Source: Paenibacillus sp. 1_12
Lineage (GTDB): Bacteria; Bacillota; Bacilli; Paenibacillales; NBRC-103111
Direction of reading: 5' to 3'
Assembly (NCBI RefSeq): GCF_900114475.1
Contig: NZ_FOTE01000013.1
Coordinates: 1-64,000 of the forward strand
Length of the DNA stretch: 64,000 nucleotides
Shown here: in pieces, positions 1 to 11,431 of the stretch
Layout of the letters: each line of letters begins with the position of its first letter
How positions within the stretch are numbered: position 1 is the stretch's first letter
Made by a program: the position numbers and the translations under genes
The notes under the pieces: generated by a model
What the model was told of the DNA's origin: nothing
Databases searched by the model: none
What the model saw: only the letters and a program-made list of their open reading frames with translations

Positions 1-216
1 AGATTGCTCCGTGTTTCTTGATCTCAACATGCGTCAAAATCACTTATCCGGTCTTAGCTACCGTTTCCGGTAGTTATCCCGATCCTGTAGGCAGGTTGCC
101 TACGTGTTACTCACCCGTCCGCCGCTAACTGTTCCCGAAGGAACAATCCGCTCGACTTGCATGTATTAGGCACGCCGCCAGCGTTCGTCCTGAGCCAGGA
201 TCAAACTCTCCATTAA
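1..216 (-). rRNA. rrs: 16S rRNA, 5' end (partial)
   Basis: The reverse complement starts with the universal bacterial 16S opening AGAGTTTGATCCTGGCTCAG (first A at 209) and continues with the GACGAACGCTGGCGGCGTGCC block and the V1-V2 region. The mature 5' end is placed about 7 nt before AGAGTTTG by analogy with E. coli. The gene runs off the left edge of the window, so only about 215 nt are present. It follows gyrA and the HD-GYP gene, as in the origin-proximal rRNA operon of Bacillales, and is transcribed away from oriC. Confidence 0.97.
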
Positions 217-301
217 GGTAGAACTTGAATTGCACTCATTCGTATTGCTGGCGAGAATTTGCATTCTCTTGTACTGCTATTTTACTCACTCGTTGATTCA
301 G

Positions 302-314
302 TTTTCAAAGGACA
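302..314 (-). promoter_or_regulatory. boxA-like antitermination site in rrn leader
   Basis: On the minus strand this reads TGTCCTTTGAAAA, close to the boxA consensus TGCTCTTTGAAAA. It lies in the leader between the rrn promoter and the 16S 5' end, where NusB/NusE-dependent antitermination is expected. Position and match are seen in the sequence; function is inferred. Confidence 0.6.
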
Positions 315-390
315 AACGCGATTCGTCAACATTGCTGCCAACTTTTCACTTCATTCATTTTTTAACCGCTGTTTAGCGGCGACTTCTTTA

Positions 391-419
391 ATATAACACA
401 CATCACTTCAGCATTGCAA
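391..419 (-). promoter_or_regulatory. rrn promoter (sigma-A type)
   Basis: The minus strand has a -35 element TTGCAA (414-419) and a -10 element TTATAT (391-396) separated by exactly 17 bp. Transcription would start near 384 and run into the 16S leader. A short inverted repeat (CCGCT/AGCGG, about 367-379) lies just downstream in the leader. The promoter sits directly after the terminator of the HD-GYP gene. Confidence 0.75.
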
Positions 420-450
420 GCTTTTTTTTAAGGCTTTAAAAAGTTTCTTA

Positions 451-484
451 TAAAAAATCTTCGTTGCTTGAAGCAGCGAAGATT
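451..484 (-). terminator. Rho-independent terminator after HD-GYP gene
   Basis: On the minus strand a 12-bp stem with one G-U pair (arms 473-484 and 456-467, loop TTCAA) is followed by a T-rich tract. It ends the HD-GYP transcript about 50 nt after its stop codon and insulates the rrn promoter from upstream transcription. Confidence 0.85.
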
Positions 485-531
485 AATTTACCACATATGA
501 TGGTCAAGCGTCAAGCAAAGACTGAAAATAA

Positions 532-1584
532 CTATTTTTGAATAACGTCTTGTATATATAGACTGCGCTCTATAACCAAATTAATAATCTGACCATTCAC
601 ATTAATCCAAGGACGAGTAGGGTTAGCACGATCTGAAAAGACAATTTCTCCAATACGTTTATCATTCAATTTAACGAGAACCCCATTATGGAATTGCGTC
701 ACTTTCTGTATGAACGTTTGAACTAATGCAGGATCCAATTTTCCAAACGATTCTGTAAACAACTGATCTAACACCAAATATGGAGAAGCTGCTTTTTTAT
801 GATACCGATCGGAGGTCATGGCGTGAAATATATCACTAATCGAAACAATTTTAGAGTAGAGATGAATTTTATCTCCCTTTATTCCCAATGGATAGCCTGA
901 CCCATCTTCACGTTCATGATGCTGAATGGCTGTCAGTTTGACACCTTCATTAATAGCAGCCACGTTCTTAATTAAATTGTATCCAATTGTAGTATGCTGC
1001 TTTAGTTCTTCAAATTCCACAGGGGTCAGCTTATTCGGTTTATATAAAATACCGGGATCAACCTTTGCATTGCCTATATCGTGCAAAAGACCGCTTATCG
1101 CAATAGGCATAAGATCCTTAGCTGCCAGCCCATGCCATTTAGCCAAAGTATAAGATGTCAAGCTGACCATGATGCTGTTATGGATAAGATAATCATTCAA
1201 TTGAAATGCTCTTGGGCTAAAAGTCAAAATATGATATTGGTCAATATGTTGGAGCAGCGCTTCTAATTGTGTTCGAACCTCCAGTATAGGGAAGTTTTGT
1301 CCATTCGCTGAGCTAAATACCTTTTTTAAAAGCGCGAGCATCTTATCATATTGTATATGAAAAGGCAGAATGGTGTTATTCGGCACTTCTGCCACATCGT
1401 CAATAACAAGTTCATTTTCTTTCGATTCTATAGATATGGAAGGTATTAAAAATGCTTTCAGGATCTCGATATCCTTTTCGCTTACTATTTTCCCTTTAGT
1501 AAATAAAACGTTCCCAAGTTTCGTTTGTACGTTATCGCTTATCTTTTCGCCGGTCTTTAATTGGGAAACGGAAATTGTGGCCAT
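532..1584 (-). CDS. HD-GYP domain phosphodiesterase
   Basis: A 350-residue cytoplasmic protein, probably hydrolysing cyclic-di-GMP. The C-terminal half is an HD-GYP domain: a histidine at 135 (HNS), HDIG at 168-171, HHE at 222-224 and the diagnostic DGSGYP at 227-232. The N-terminal 120 residues have no domain I recognise. After HDIG the usual lysine is replaced by asparagine (N172), but the metal-binding histidines and aspartate are present, so activity is plausible. The ATG is preceded by a GAGGGA ribosome binding site. The gene lies between gyrA and the rRNA operon and is bounded by terminators on both sides; I see no clear promoter in the 50-bp gap upstream, so some read-through from gyrA is possible. 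Confidence 0.9.
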   Translation of the reverse strand: MATISVSQLKTGEKISDNVQTKLGNVLFTKGKIVSEKDIEILKAFLIPSISIESKENELVIDDVAEVPNNTILPFHIQYDKMLALLKKVFSSANGQNFPILEVRTQLEALLQHIDQYHILTFSPRAFQLNDYLIHNSIMVSLTSYTLAKWHGLAAKDLMPIAISGLLHDIGNAKVDPGILYKPNKLTPVEFEELKQHTTIGYNLIKNVAAINEGVKLTAIQHHEREDGSGYPLGIKGDKIHLYSKIVSISDIFHAMTSDRYHKKAASPYLVLDQLFTESFGKLDPALVQTFIQKVTQFHNGVLVKLNDKRIGEIVFSDRANPTRPWINVNGQIINLVIERSLYIQDVIQK

Positions 1585-1627
1585 GTTATTCCCTCGCTTT
1601 ATTTTCTATCTTCTCCCTATTCTAAAC

Positions 1628-1655
1628 GAAAAAGAATGGGGCTGTCACCCCATTC
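1628..1655 (-). terminator. Rho-independent terminator after gyrA
   Basis: On the minus strand a perfect 8-bp stem GAATGGGG/CCCCATTC (1634-1655, 6-nt loop) is followed by five T residues. It lies 25 nt after the gyrA stop codon and separates gyrA from the HD-GYP gene. Confidence 0.88.
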
Positions 1656-1679
1656 TTGAACCTTTTTTCATAATTTTAT

Positions 1680-4166
1680 TTATTCTTCAATCTCCGTGGA
1701 CAAGGCTGAATCTTCTCCATCGACTTCATCTTCTGAGGCATCTTCACTCTTTTCAACTCTAGCTACTGTAGCCACTTCATCTTCATCGCGAATATGAATC
1801 AGTCTTACACCCTGGGTATAACGTCCCATGATAGAAATGCCCGCCATACTGGTTCGAATGATCGTACCTAATGCTGTAATAATCATTAGATCTTCATCAT
1901 CTTTTACGATCTTCAAGCTAACGACAGGTCCATTCTTCGGAGTGACATTCAATGTTTTGATACCTTTACCACCGCGTGATTGAAGTCTGTAATCTGCAAC
2001 TGGTGTTCGTTTGCCAAACCCTTTGGAGGTTACAATCAGTACAGTGTCATCTGGATGAACGACATCCATCGCAATAACGGTATCGTCTTCTCCAATATTA
2101 ATACCCTTAACTCCCGTTGCTGAACGGCCCATCGACCGGACATCCTGCTCTGGGAAGTGAATCGAGACTCCTTGTGCAGTTCCCATAATGATCGTTTGAT
2201 TGCCTTCCGTCAGCCTGACTCCGATCAGATCGTCATCTTCACGCAGCGTGATCGCAATCAAGCCACCCTTACGGATATTTCCGTATTCGTTCAAAGCCGT
2301 CTTTTTGACCAGACCATTTTTGGTAGCAAAGAAAAGCTCCTGCTCGGATTCAAAGCCCTCCACCGGAATGACCGCATTAATGGTTTCACCCTGCTCAATC
2401 TGTAATAGATTGATAATCGGCGTTCCACGAGCTGTACGGCTAAGATCAGGGATCTCATAAGCCTTCAGACGGTACACCTTGCCTTTATTCGTAAAGAAGA
2501 GCAAGAAGTGATGCGTATTGGTAACAAATAAATGCTCGACAAAGTCTTTGTCCTTTGTATCCATCCCAATAACGCCTCGACCGCCGCGCTTCTGACTGCG
2601 ATAAGTTGTGACAGGAAGTCTTTTAATATAACCGCTATGCGTGATGGTAATAATCACTTCTTCTTGAGGAATCAAATCCTCATCTTCGATGCTTTCTCCA
2701 CCAATCGTAATTTCCGAACGGCGTTCATCTCCGAATTTTTCTTTGATTTCATTAAGCTCGGTGCTAATAATCGCTAATACCAATTGCTCGTCTCCCAGGA
2801 TAGCGCGGAACTCAGCAATTTTCTTCAATAATTCTGCGTATTCTTCTTCAATCTTGTCGCGTTCCAAGCCGGTTAGGCGTTGCAGACGCATATCAAGAAT
2901 AGCCTGAGCTTGATCATAGCTTAACGAAAATCTTTCGATTAAGCCTTCACGTGCTTCTTCCGCATTTTGAGATGAACGGATCAGTGTGATGACTTCATCT
3001 AGATGATCGAGGGCAATACGCAAGCCTTCCAAAATATGCGCTCTGGCTTCAGCTTTACGTAATTCAAACTCAGTCCTACGACGAATAACGACCTTCTGAT
3101 GCTCCAAATAGTGATACAGCATATCTCTCAGATTCAGTACCTTCGGTTCTCCGTTAACCAGAGCAAGCATAATGATACCGAAATTGGACTGCATAGAGGT
3201 TTGCTTGTATAGGTTATTCAAGACTACATTCGGGTTCACATCACGGCGCAGCTCGATAACAATCCGCATTCCGTTACGGTCAGACTCGTCGCGCAGGTCG
3301 GTGATACCATCAATCTTTTTATCTCTGACCAATTCTGCAATTTTTTCAATTAAATGAGCTTTATTTACCTGATAAGGCAGTTCATGAACCAAAATCTTTG
3401 CTTTGTTATTGTTTTCTTCTATAATGGCTCTGGCTCTCATCGTAACGGACCCGCGGCCTGTATTATAAGCTTGCTTGATGCCTTCTCGTCCCAAAATAAA
3501 TCCCGCTGTAGGAAAATCCGGGCCTTTGATCGATTGCATTAATTCCATCGGTGTGACGTCCGGATTTTCGATTAGCTGCTGAATACCATTAATGACTTCC
3601 GTCAGATTGTGCGGAGGAATACTCGTTGCCATTCCTACCGCAATACCGGAGCTGCCATTTACGAGCAGATTGGGAAAACGCGAAGGAAGAACGGCAGGCT
3701 CATGCTCTTCACCATCATAGTTGGGTATAAAGTCGATCGTTTCTTTGTTGATATCACGTAGAAGCTCCATCGCAATTTTAGATAGACGGGCTTCCGTATA
3801 CCGCATCGCAGCCGCCATATCTCCATCTATCGAACCAAAGTTGCCATGGCCATCGACAAGCATATACCGCAAGGAAAAATCCTGTGCCATCCGTACCATC
3901 GTGAAATATACGGAGGCATCACCATGGGGATGGTATTTACCGATAACTTCGCCGACGATTCTAGCTGATTTTTTATGTGGCTTGTCTGAATACATGCCCA
4001 GCTCCGACATCGCAAACAAAATTCGGCGATGAACCGGCTTCAGTCCATCTCGAACATCAGGAAGAGCGCGACTGACGATAATGCTCATTGCGTAGTCCAT
4101 AAAGGATGTCCGCATTTCCAAGCCAATATCTATTTCTTTTATTTGCGAAAACTGTTCTTCCGACAT
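1680..4166 (-). CDS. gyrA: DNA gyrase subunit A
   Basis: 828-residue breakage-reunion subunit of the A2B2 gyrase, which introduces negative supercoils. The catalytic tyrosine is Y123 in [10 protein letters not shown]. The C-terminal beta-pinwheel DNA-wrapping domain contains the GyrA-box QKRGGRG (about 530-536) and ends in an acidic tail. The quinolone-resistance-determining segment reads [11 protein letters not shown] (79-89): the position equivalent to E. coli Ser83 is Ala84, and the acidic residue equivalent to Asp87 is Phe88, so both residues of the water-metal-ion bridge to quinolones are absent. The ATG has an AGGAGGG ribosome binding site. The gene lies 176 nt downstream of gyrB, with an 80-bp tandem repeat between them. 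Confidence 0.98.
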   Translation of the reverse strand: MSEEQFSQIKEIDIGLEMRTSFMDYAMSIIVSRALPDVRDGLKPVHRRILFAMSELGMYSDKPHKKSARIVGEVIGKYHPHGDASVYFTMVRMAQDFSLRYMLVDGHGNFGSIDGDMAAAMRYTEARLSKIAMELLRDINKETIDFIPNYDGEEHEPAVLPSRFPNLLVNGSSGIAVGMATSIPPHNLTEVINGIQQLIENPDVTPMELMQSIKGPDFPTAGFILGREGIKQAYNTGRGSVTMRARAIIEENNNKAKILVHELPYQVNKAHLIEKIAELVRDKKIDGITDLRDESDRNGMRIVIELRRDVNPNVVLNNLYKQTSMQSNFGIIMLALVNGEPKVLNLRDMLYHYLEHQKVVIRRRTEFELRKAEARAHILEGLRIALDHLDEVITLIRSSQNAEEAREGLIERFSLSYDQAQAILDMRLQRLTGLERDKIEEEYAELLKKIAEFRAILGDEQLVLAIISTELNEIKEKFGDERRSEITIGGESIEDEDLIPQEEVIITITHSGYIKRLPVTTYRSQKRGGRGVIGMDTKDKDFVEHLFVTNTHHFLLFFTNKGKVYRLKAYEIPDLSRTARGTPIINLLQIEQGETINAVIPVEGFESEQELFFATKNGLVKKTALNEYGNIRKGGLIAITLREDDDLIGVRLTEGNQTIIMGTAQGVSIHFPEQDVRSMGRSATGVKGINIGEDDTVIAMDVVHPDDTVLIVTSKGFGKRTPVADYRLQSRGGKGIKTLNVTPKNGPVVSLKIVKDDEDLMIITALGTIIRTSMAGISIMGRYTQGVRLIHIRDEDEVATVARVEKSEDASEDEVDGEDSALSTEIEE

Positions 4167-4179
4167 ATTGCCCTCCTAA

Positions 4180-4341
4180 GAACTTTCCTTTCAGGAAAGT
4201 TTACTTCGTAAGCGTTACTTAAGTTTTGCTAAAGCAAAACTGACTTCATAAGCATATACTGAACTTTCACTTCAGGAAAGTTTACTTCGTAAGCGTTGCT
4301 TAAGTTCTACGATGCCAAACTGACTTTGTAAGCAAATACAG
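4180..4341. repeat. 80-bp tandem repeat between gyrB and gyrA
   Basis: Two head-to-tail copies of an about 80-bp unit (4180-4260 and 4261-4341), each beginning GAACTTTC and sharing the block GGAAAGTTTACTTCGTAAGC almost exactly. Copy 1 contains two perfect small hairpins: ACTTTCC/GGAAAGT (4182-4200) and AGTTTTGC/GCAAAACT. Copy 2 has diverged in the second hairpin. The pair fills nearly the whole gap between the gyrB stop and the gyrA ribosome binding site, so it is transcribed in the gyrBA mRNA. It looks like a mobile intergenic palindromic repeat family; its function is unknown. Confidence 0.85.
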
Positions 4342-4342
4342 C

Positions 4343-6539
<2,197 letters not shown>

Positions 6540-6584
6540 GGGTGACCATCTCCTCAAAACGTGGAACTAATTATAGTAAATATA

Positions 6585-7694
6585 TTAAATCAGGCTTCCG
6601 TTCCGCACATGAATCACAGAAGCATTTTCCAGTTTTGAACGATCTATGCTTTCAATTCCGGTCGTCGTAATAAAGGTTTGTACTTTATTTTGAAACGTTT
6701 CGATCAGTTGAGTTTGTCGGTTCTGGTCAAGCTCGGATAACACATCATCCAAAAGTAAAATAGGATATTCGCCTACTTCCTCATGAATCAGTTCGATTTC
6801 CGCAAGCTTCAGAGAAAGCGCCGTGGTCCTCTGCTGGCCCTGTGAACCGAAGGTCTGTACATCCTTGCCATTGATCGTAAACAACAAATCATCCCGATGC
6901 GGGCCTACCATAGTCACACCGCGCCGAAGCTCCTGTTCTTTCACCTGTGATAACTTTATCATAAATTGCTCAAATAAAACAGTTTCATCTTCTAGGCTTC
7001 GAGCGTCGAACGAGCTGGCATACGATATCTGGATATGCTCCTGACCTGCAGTAATCCCATAATGAATTTTTTCTGCCCACCGCTGGAGCTTCTGTATAAA
7101 GCTTTGACGTTTTTTAATAATTTTAATACCTAACTGGATCAATTGTTCATTCCAAACATCCAGTAGTACGGCTTTCGTGTCCCGCGTAGTAAAAAGCTGC
7201 TTTAAATAATTGTTCCGCTGCTGCAGTACTTTTTGATATTGGGATAAATCGTACAAATAGGTGGGATGGACCTGGCCAATTTCCATATCGAGAAAACGTC
7301 TTCGGACAGATGGGGAGCCCTTCACAATTTCGAGATCTTCAGGTGCAAACATCACGACATTGACAGAGCCGATAAAATGGCTCAGCTTCTTTTGCTCCAA
7401 GCCATTAATTTTAGCTTTTTTACCCTGCGGAGAGATGGTGAGATCGAGCTTGCAGGTTCCGTATTTTTTTTCTACTTCCCCATGCAGCATCGTTTGGCGT
7501 GCATCCCAATGAATCAATTCTTTATCCTGGTGAGTGCGATGGGATTTGGTAAGAGCCAGCACATATATGGCTTCCAACAGGTTGGTCTTGCCCTGTGCAT
7601 TAGGGCCTATAATGATGTTAACCATGTCTTTCGTTTCAAAATGCACTTCTTCATAGTTGCGGTAATGCCGCAAGGAAAGCTTATTCAGATGCAA
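6585..7694 (-). CDS. recF: DNA replication and repair protein RecF
   Basis: 369-residue SMC-like ABC ATPase that helps load RecA onto single-stranded gaps at stalled forks, with RecO and RecR. Walker A is GPNAQGKT (30-37). Near the C terminus are the ABC signature-like segment TFGSQGQQRTTALSLKLAE and the Walker B/D-loop LLLDDVLSELD. The start codon is TTG, supported by an AGGAGG site about 7 nt upstream. It lies between yaaA and remB, as in B. subtilis. Confidence 0.97.
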   Translation of the reverse strand: MHLNKLSLRHYRNYEEVHFETKDMVNIIIGPNAQGKTNLLEAIYVLALTKSHRTHQDKELIHWDARQTMLHGEVEKKYGTCKLDLTISPQGKKAKINGLEQKKLSHFIGSVNVVMFAPEDLEIVKGSPSVRRRFLDMEIGQVHPTYLYDLSQYQKVLQQRNNYLKQLFTTRDTKAVLLDVWNEQLIQLGIKIIKKRQSFIQKLQRWAEKIHYGITAGQEHIQISYASSFDARSLEDETVLFEQFMIKLSQVKEQELRRGVTMVGPHRDDLLFTINGKDVQTFGSQGQQRTTALSLKLAEIELIHEEVGEYPILLLDDVLSELDQNRQTQLIETFQNKVQTFITTTGIESIDRSKLENASVIHVRNGSLI

Positions 7695-7747
7695 AACGGT
7701 TCCTCCTACAGACTGACTCTGCCAAGCAAAGCCGTTTTACAAGGTTA

Positions 7748-7963
7748 TTAAGTACGGATGACTTGAAATTCCCCGCAGCCGTCGACAATGACCTGATCGA
7801 GATGAACCAGTTTTTTACCCCGTCGATTTTCCAGCTCTCCGTTGACATGAATGACTGTCTCCTGCAGAAAAAATTTCGCCTGTCCTCCTGTAGAAATGCA
7901 ATCTGCCAATTTCAAAAATTGGCCTAACGTGATGTAATCCGTGTGAATGGATATAGGATTCAT
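7748..7963 (-). CDS. yaaA: S4-domain RNA-binding protein YaaA
   Basis: 71-residue protein made of a single S4-like RNA-binding domain (GQFLKLADCISTGGQAK followed by VNGELENRRGKKL). In B. subtilis the YaaA (RlbA) homologue is linked to ribosome large-subunit assembly. It occupies the conserved slot between dnaN and recF, with an AAAGGAG site 11 nt before the ATG. Confidence 0.92.
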   Translation of the reverse strand: MNPISIHTDYITLGQFLKLADCISTGGQAKFFLQETVIHVNGELENRRGKKLVHLDQVIVDGCGEFQVIRT

Positions 7964-7984
7964 GACTAGCCGTGCTCCTTTAGC

Positions 7985-9127
7985 TTAATTAGTTGTCCGG
8001 TAAGGCAGAATCAATTGCAGAAGAGAGGACGTTTCTTCAGGTCGTATAATGATAGGCTGCATCGCACCCGTAAATCCGATATGAATCAATTGACTGTCCA
8101 TAACCTTAAGTGCGTCCAGCATATATTTGGAATTGAATGATATGCGAAGCAGCTCTCCGCTTAAGCTGGAAACCTCCAACTGCTCGGTTACTTTTCCAAG
8201 CTCGGAGGAGCTTGAGGATATCTCGATAGTGTGGTCCTCATGCATGATTAGCTTGACGATGTTTGTCTTTTCTTCTCTAGAAAGCAGATAGGCACGATCA
8301 ATGGCATCAGCCAGCTGATGAGCATTAATGACCAGTTCCGTCTTATAGGATTGCGGGATCAGCTTGGAGGTATCCGGGTAAGTTCCGTCCAAAATCCGAG
8401 TATAAAATAAAATCGAGCTCAGCTTAAACAACACCTGATTCTCAGCAAAAATAATATCGATCAGTGTATTTTGATCCGGCAAAATTTTGGAAAGCTCATT
8501 TAAAGTTTTCCCAGATATGGAAATATTATTAAGGCTGAAATCAGCATCTACTTCAATATTTGTTTCGCGTGTTCCCAGACGATGCCGATCACAGGCAGTA
8601 AATTTAAGCTTTCCGTTCTCTACAGTCCATAGAACACCGGTAAGGATCGGCGTCGATTCGTTAGTGGATACTGCAAAGGTCGTTTGTTTGATCATCGTTC
8701 TTAATAAATCACTTGGCAGCTGAAATCTTCTATATTCTTCGATACTTGGCAAGGTTGGATATTCTTCCGGATCAAGTCCTACTAATTGAATTTCTGAAGA
8801 ACCGGAACGAATGATCGTTTGGAAATTATCTTTAACCTCAATTTCAACCTTTTGGGCCGGCAGCTTGCGAATAATTTCAACGAAAAATTTGGCTGACAGT
8901 ACAATACTGCCTTGACGCTCTATTTCAATGATGCTGAGCTCATTTTTTTCTAAGGGGATAAAGCTTTGAATGGAGATGTCAGTATCACTAGCAGTCAGGG
9001 TCATACCGCTTGAATCCAGATCTATTTTAATCCCACTCAAAATAGGGATCGGTGTTTTGCTCGATATGGCTTTGGATACATGCTGGATGGATTCATTCAA
9101 GTATTCCTTTAGGATCGTTAATTTCAT
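7985..9127 (-). CDS. dnaN: DNA polymerase III beta sliding clamp
   Basis: 380-residue ring-forming clamp that tethers the replicative polymerase to DNA. It has three clamp-fold domains; the N terminus MKLTILKEYLNESIQHVSKA and the C-terminal QPIIIRPEE...ILPYR are typical. The start at 9127 is chosen because its ATG has a TAGGAGT site 6 nt upstream and matches known N termini; an upstream in-frame start at 9148 would add seven unlikely residues. It follows dnaA after a 282-bp gap holding DnaA boxes. Confidence 0.97.
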   Translation of the reverse strand: MKLTILKEYLNESIQHVSKAISSKTPIPILSGIKIDLDSSGMTLTASDTDISIQSFIPLEKNELSIIEIERQGSIVLSAKFFVEIIRKLPAQKVEIEVKDNFQTIIRSGSSEIQLVGLDPEEYPTLPSIEEYRRFQLPSDLLRTMIKQTTFAVSTNESTPILTGVLWTVENGKLKFTACDRHRLGTRETNIEVDADFSLNNISISGKTLNELSKILPDQNTLIDIIFAENQVLFKLSSILFYTRILDGTYPDTSKLIPQSYKTELVINAHQLADAIDRAYLLSREEKTNIVKLIMHEDHTIEISSSSSELGKVTEQLEVSSLSGELLRISFNSKYMLDALKVMDSQLIHIGFTGAMQPIIIRPEETSSLLQLILPYRTTN

Positions 9128-9220
9128 TCTTTCACTCCTAGATTTCAAAAATGGGTTAACAACTTTTATCCCCTTATATTACTCTTTTTTTATTAGTAAT
9201 AGTAGTAGGGGCTCTGGATA

Positions 9221-9323
9221 TGTGGATATGTGAACAAAAGGCGCAATACAAAAGCCTATCCACATGTGAATAGTTTGTGCATAGGCCTCAAGTTATACAG
9301 ACTCATTATTTGGTTGTGGATAG
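9221..9323. other. DnaA boxes in the dnaA-dnaN spacer
   Basis: Three near-consensus DnaA boxes: TGTGGATAT (9221-9229), CTATCCACA (9256-9264) and TGTGGATAG (9315-9323), each one mismatch from TTATCCACA or its complement. In B. subtilis the origin is bipartite, with boxes on both sides of dnaA and the unwinding element on the dnaN side. This placement suggests the same design here; the AT-rich stretch around 9181-9200 is a candidate unwinding region. Confidence 0.75.
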
Positions 9324-9343
9324 CTTTTTTTTAGAAGTAATCA

Positions 9344-9397
9344 AAAAGTCGAATCTTGCATTTAGGCTCGAAGCCCAGTGCTGAAATGTCGACTTTT
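9344..9397 (-). terminator. Imperfect long hairpin downstream of dnaA
   Basis: A 9-bp perfect outer stem (AAAAGTCGA 9344-9352 with TCGACTTTT 9389-9397) encloses a smaller stem CATTT/AAATG and a GGCT-CGA-AGCC tip. It starts 13 nt after the dnaA stop on the minus strand. Only a short T tract follows, so it may attenuate rather than fully stop transcription into dnaN. Confidence 0.5.
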
Positions 9398-9409
9398 GAA
9401 ATTTCATTT

Positions 9410-10774
9410 TCAAGCAGTAACGTTTTTAACTTTTTCAATCAGGCTGTGAACGATTTTATAGAGCTCTTGATCAGTCTTCAGCGCTACAGAAATTTTCTCA
9501 TGGGCATGAATTACGGTCGTATGGTCACGTCCGCCAAAAGCTTCACCAATTTTGGGTAACGAAAAATCGGTCAACTCGCGTGACAGATACATCGCAATTT
9601 GACGCGGATATGCGACCATTTTGGTACGTTTGCGCGCCTTAAAATCCTCCATCTTCATTCCATAAAACTCTCCAACCTTTTGCTGGATATCCTGGATCGT
9701 GATGACACGAGGACGGCTGCTTGGCATGATGTCCTTTAATGCTTCAGCTGCTAGATGGGAAGTAATATCCGCATTAATCAAGGATGAATACGCAACGACG
9801 CGAATTAATGCACCCTCTAGCTCTCGAATGTTAGTATCGATTTGATTGGCTATGTAAACCATCGCTTCTATAGGAACCTCAAGATTGTCTGCTTTCGCTT
9901 TCTTTCGCAGGATAGCAATCCGCGTTTCGAGATCGGGCGGCTGAATATCTGTAATTAATCCCCATTCAAAGCGGGATCTTAAACGTTCTTCAAGCGTTGG
10001 GATTTCTTTGGGAGGCCGGTCACTGGAAATGATGATTTGCTTGCGTTCCTCATGAAGGGCATTAAATGTGTGGAAAAACTCCTCTTGTGTTCCCTCTTTA
10101 CCAGCCAAAAATTGAATATCATCGATCAGCAGCACGTCAATATTACGATATTTGTTACGGAAGCTTTCGCCGCGGTTATCCCGAATCGCATTGATAAATT
10201 CATTCGTAAACTTTTCGGAAGAAATATAAAGAACCTTGGCACGCGGGTTATGCTCGAGAACAAAATGTCCGATCGCATGCATCAAATGTGTTTTTCCCAG
10301 TCCTACTCCTCCGTACAAAAACAATGGATTGTAGGCTTTGGCCGGCGCTTCTGCAACAGCGAGCGACGCTGCGTGAGCAAATCGATTACCTGAACCTATG
10401 ACAAACGTATCAAATGTGTATTTGGAATTCATCATATGACTGAAGGTTTCTTCAGGGACAGCTAGCGTAGATTGCGCACTGGATTGCGCTGAAGAGGAGG
10501 GAAGATCAGCATTTTTGTCTTCCTCGGATTCGATAATAAATTTCACATCTGTAGACTTCCCATTATAATCGACGATGGTATCCCGAATCAGCTTGGTGTA
10601 ACGATTTTCAAGCCATTCGCGGGCAAAGTTGTTAGGGGCACATATGACAACCTTGGCGTCATTAAAAGTTACGGCTCTTGTGGATGTAAACCAGGTCTCG
10701 AAGCTTGGTTTACTAAGCCGTGTTTGAATAATGGAAAGGACTTGCTGCCATTGCTCGTTAGGATGGCTTTCCAC
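9410..10774 (-). CDS. dnaA: Chromosomal replication initiator DnaA
   Basis: 454-residue AAA+ initiator that binds DnaA boxes in oriC and melts the origin. Domain I is residues 1-85, a Ser/Ala-rich linker follows (about 86-108), the AAA+ core has Walker [10 protein letters not shown] (155-163) and Walker [13 protein letters not shown], and domain IV has the DNA-binding signature [12 protein letters not shown] near 420. The start codon is GTG, with an AAAGGAG site about 10 nt upstream. It faces oriC on its 5' side; several boxes near its promoter fit DnaA autoregulation. Confidence 0.98.
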   Translation of the reverse strand: MESHPNEQWQQVLSIIQTRLSKPSFETWFTSTRAVTFNDAKVVICAPNNFAREWLENRYTKLIRDTIVDYNGKSTDVKFIIESEEDKNADLPSSSAQSSAQSTLAVPEETFSHMMNSKYTFDTFVIGSGNRFAHAASLAVAEAPAKAYNPLFLYGGVGLGKTHLMHAIGHFVLEHNPRAKVLYISSEKFTNEFINAIRDNRGESFRNKYRNIDVLLIDDIQFLAGKEGTQEEFFHTFNALHEERKQIIISSDRPPKEIPTLEERLRSRFEWGLITDIQPPDLETRIAILRKKAKADNLEVPIEAMVYIANQIDTNIRELEGALIRVVAYSSLINADITSHLAAEALKDIMPSSRPRVITIQDIQQKVGEFYGMKMEDFKARKRTKMVAYPRQIAMYLSRELTDFSLPKIGEAFGGRDHTTVIHAHEKISVALKTDQELYKIVHSLIEKVKNVTA

Positions 10775-10826
10775 AATCTATTCACTCCTTTGAAAATTAA
10801 GCGATGTGGCGTAAGCCGGTAATACG

Positions 10827-10855
10827 TATATATTAGAAATATCGGTATCTGTCGA
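10827..10855 (-). promoter_or_regulatory. Candidate dnaA promoter
   Basis: Minus-strand -35-like TCGACA (10850-10855) and -10-like TATATA (10827-10832) with 17-bp spacing, about 50 nt upstream of the dnaA GTG. A DnaA-box-like TTGTCCACA (10859-10867) lies immediately upstream, as expected for autoregulation. The -35 match is weak. Confidence 0.45.
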
Positions 10856-10858
10856 ATA

Positions 10859-11170
10859 TTGTCCACAGTGTGCAAGGTATATCTGATAACTTATACATAG
10901 GACAAATACTTGTGCACAAAGATATCCACAGCATGTTGATAACATTATCACAAAAAAGTGGCTATCCACAGGGAGGGCATAACCATAATATCAAAATTTA
11001 TGGGCATTATCAATGTATTGTTTGGAATTATCCACATTGTCTATAGCTTGTGTGTAAGTTTTATCAACAGCACTATATATTGTTAGTACGCTGTTATTAA
11101 TTCGACAGAAGGCGTGAAAATGTTAACTTTTTATACACAGGTCGTAATTTTCGACGAAAAGTTATTCACC
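10859..11170. other. oriC: oriC: DnaA-box cluster between dnaA and rpmH
   Basis: One perfect DnaA box TTATCCACA (11028-11036) is surrounded by near matches: TTGTCCACA (10859), TTATACATA (10891), TTGTGCACA (10910), ATATCCACA (10922), CTATCCACA (10962), TTATCAACA (11061), TTATACACA (11131) and TTATTCACC (11162). All have the same orientation. The 310-bp region is AT-rich and lies between the divergent dnaA and rpmH genes. All flanking genes are transcribed away from it, so this is the replication origin, with the second box group in the dnaA-dnaN spacer. Confidence 0.92.
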
Positions 11171-11211
11171 CGTCTGTAAAAATTTGCGGATTTTGTGCTG
11201 ATTTATTTAGA

Positions 11212-11241
11212 TTGACTTTTCTTATAATTCTATGGTTTAAT
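11212..11241 (+). promoter_or_regulatory. Candidate rpmH promoter
   Basis: A -35 element TTGACT (11212-11217) and a -10-like TTTAAT (11236-11241) with an 18-bp spacer, about 50 nt upstream of rpmH and at the rpmH-side edge of oriC. The -35 is good and the -10 is two mismatches from consensus. Confidence 0.55.
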
Positions 11242-11291
11242 ATTAAGAGGTATTTTTGGGAATGCTTTTTCCTCAAGGAGGTGCAGGATAG

Positions 11292-11426
11292 ATGGGTCCT
11301 ACGTTTAAACCGAATACTAGAAAACGCAAGAAGGTACACGGCTTTCGCAAAAGAATGAGTTCCGTGAATGGTCGTAAAGTATTAGCTGCTCGCCGTTTAA
11401 AGGGTAGAAAAGTTTTAAGCGCGTAA
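11292..11426 (+). CDS. rpmH: Large ribosomal subunit protein bL34
   Basis: 44-residue, very basic ribosomal protein. The sequence [20 protein letters not shown] and the C-terminal [13 protein letters not shown] match the bL34 family throughout. The ATG has a strong AAGGAGGTG site about 10 nt upstream. It is the first gene on the plus-strand side of oriC and is followed by a terminator and then rnpA, the classic rpmH-rnpA-yidC order. Confidence 0.97.
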   Translation: MGPTFKPNTRKRKKVHGFRKRMSSVNGRKVLAARRLKGRKVLSA

Positions 11427-11431
11427 TACAA

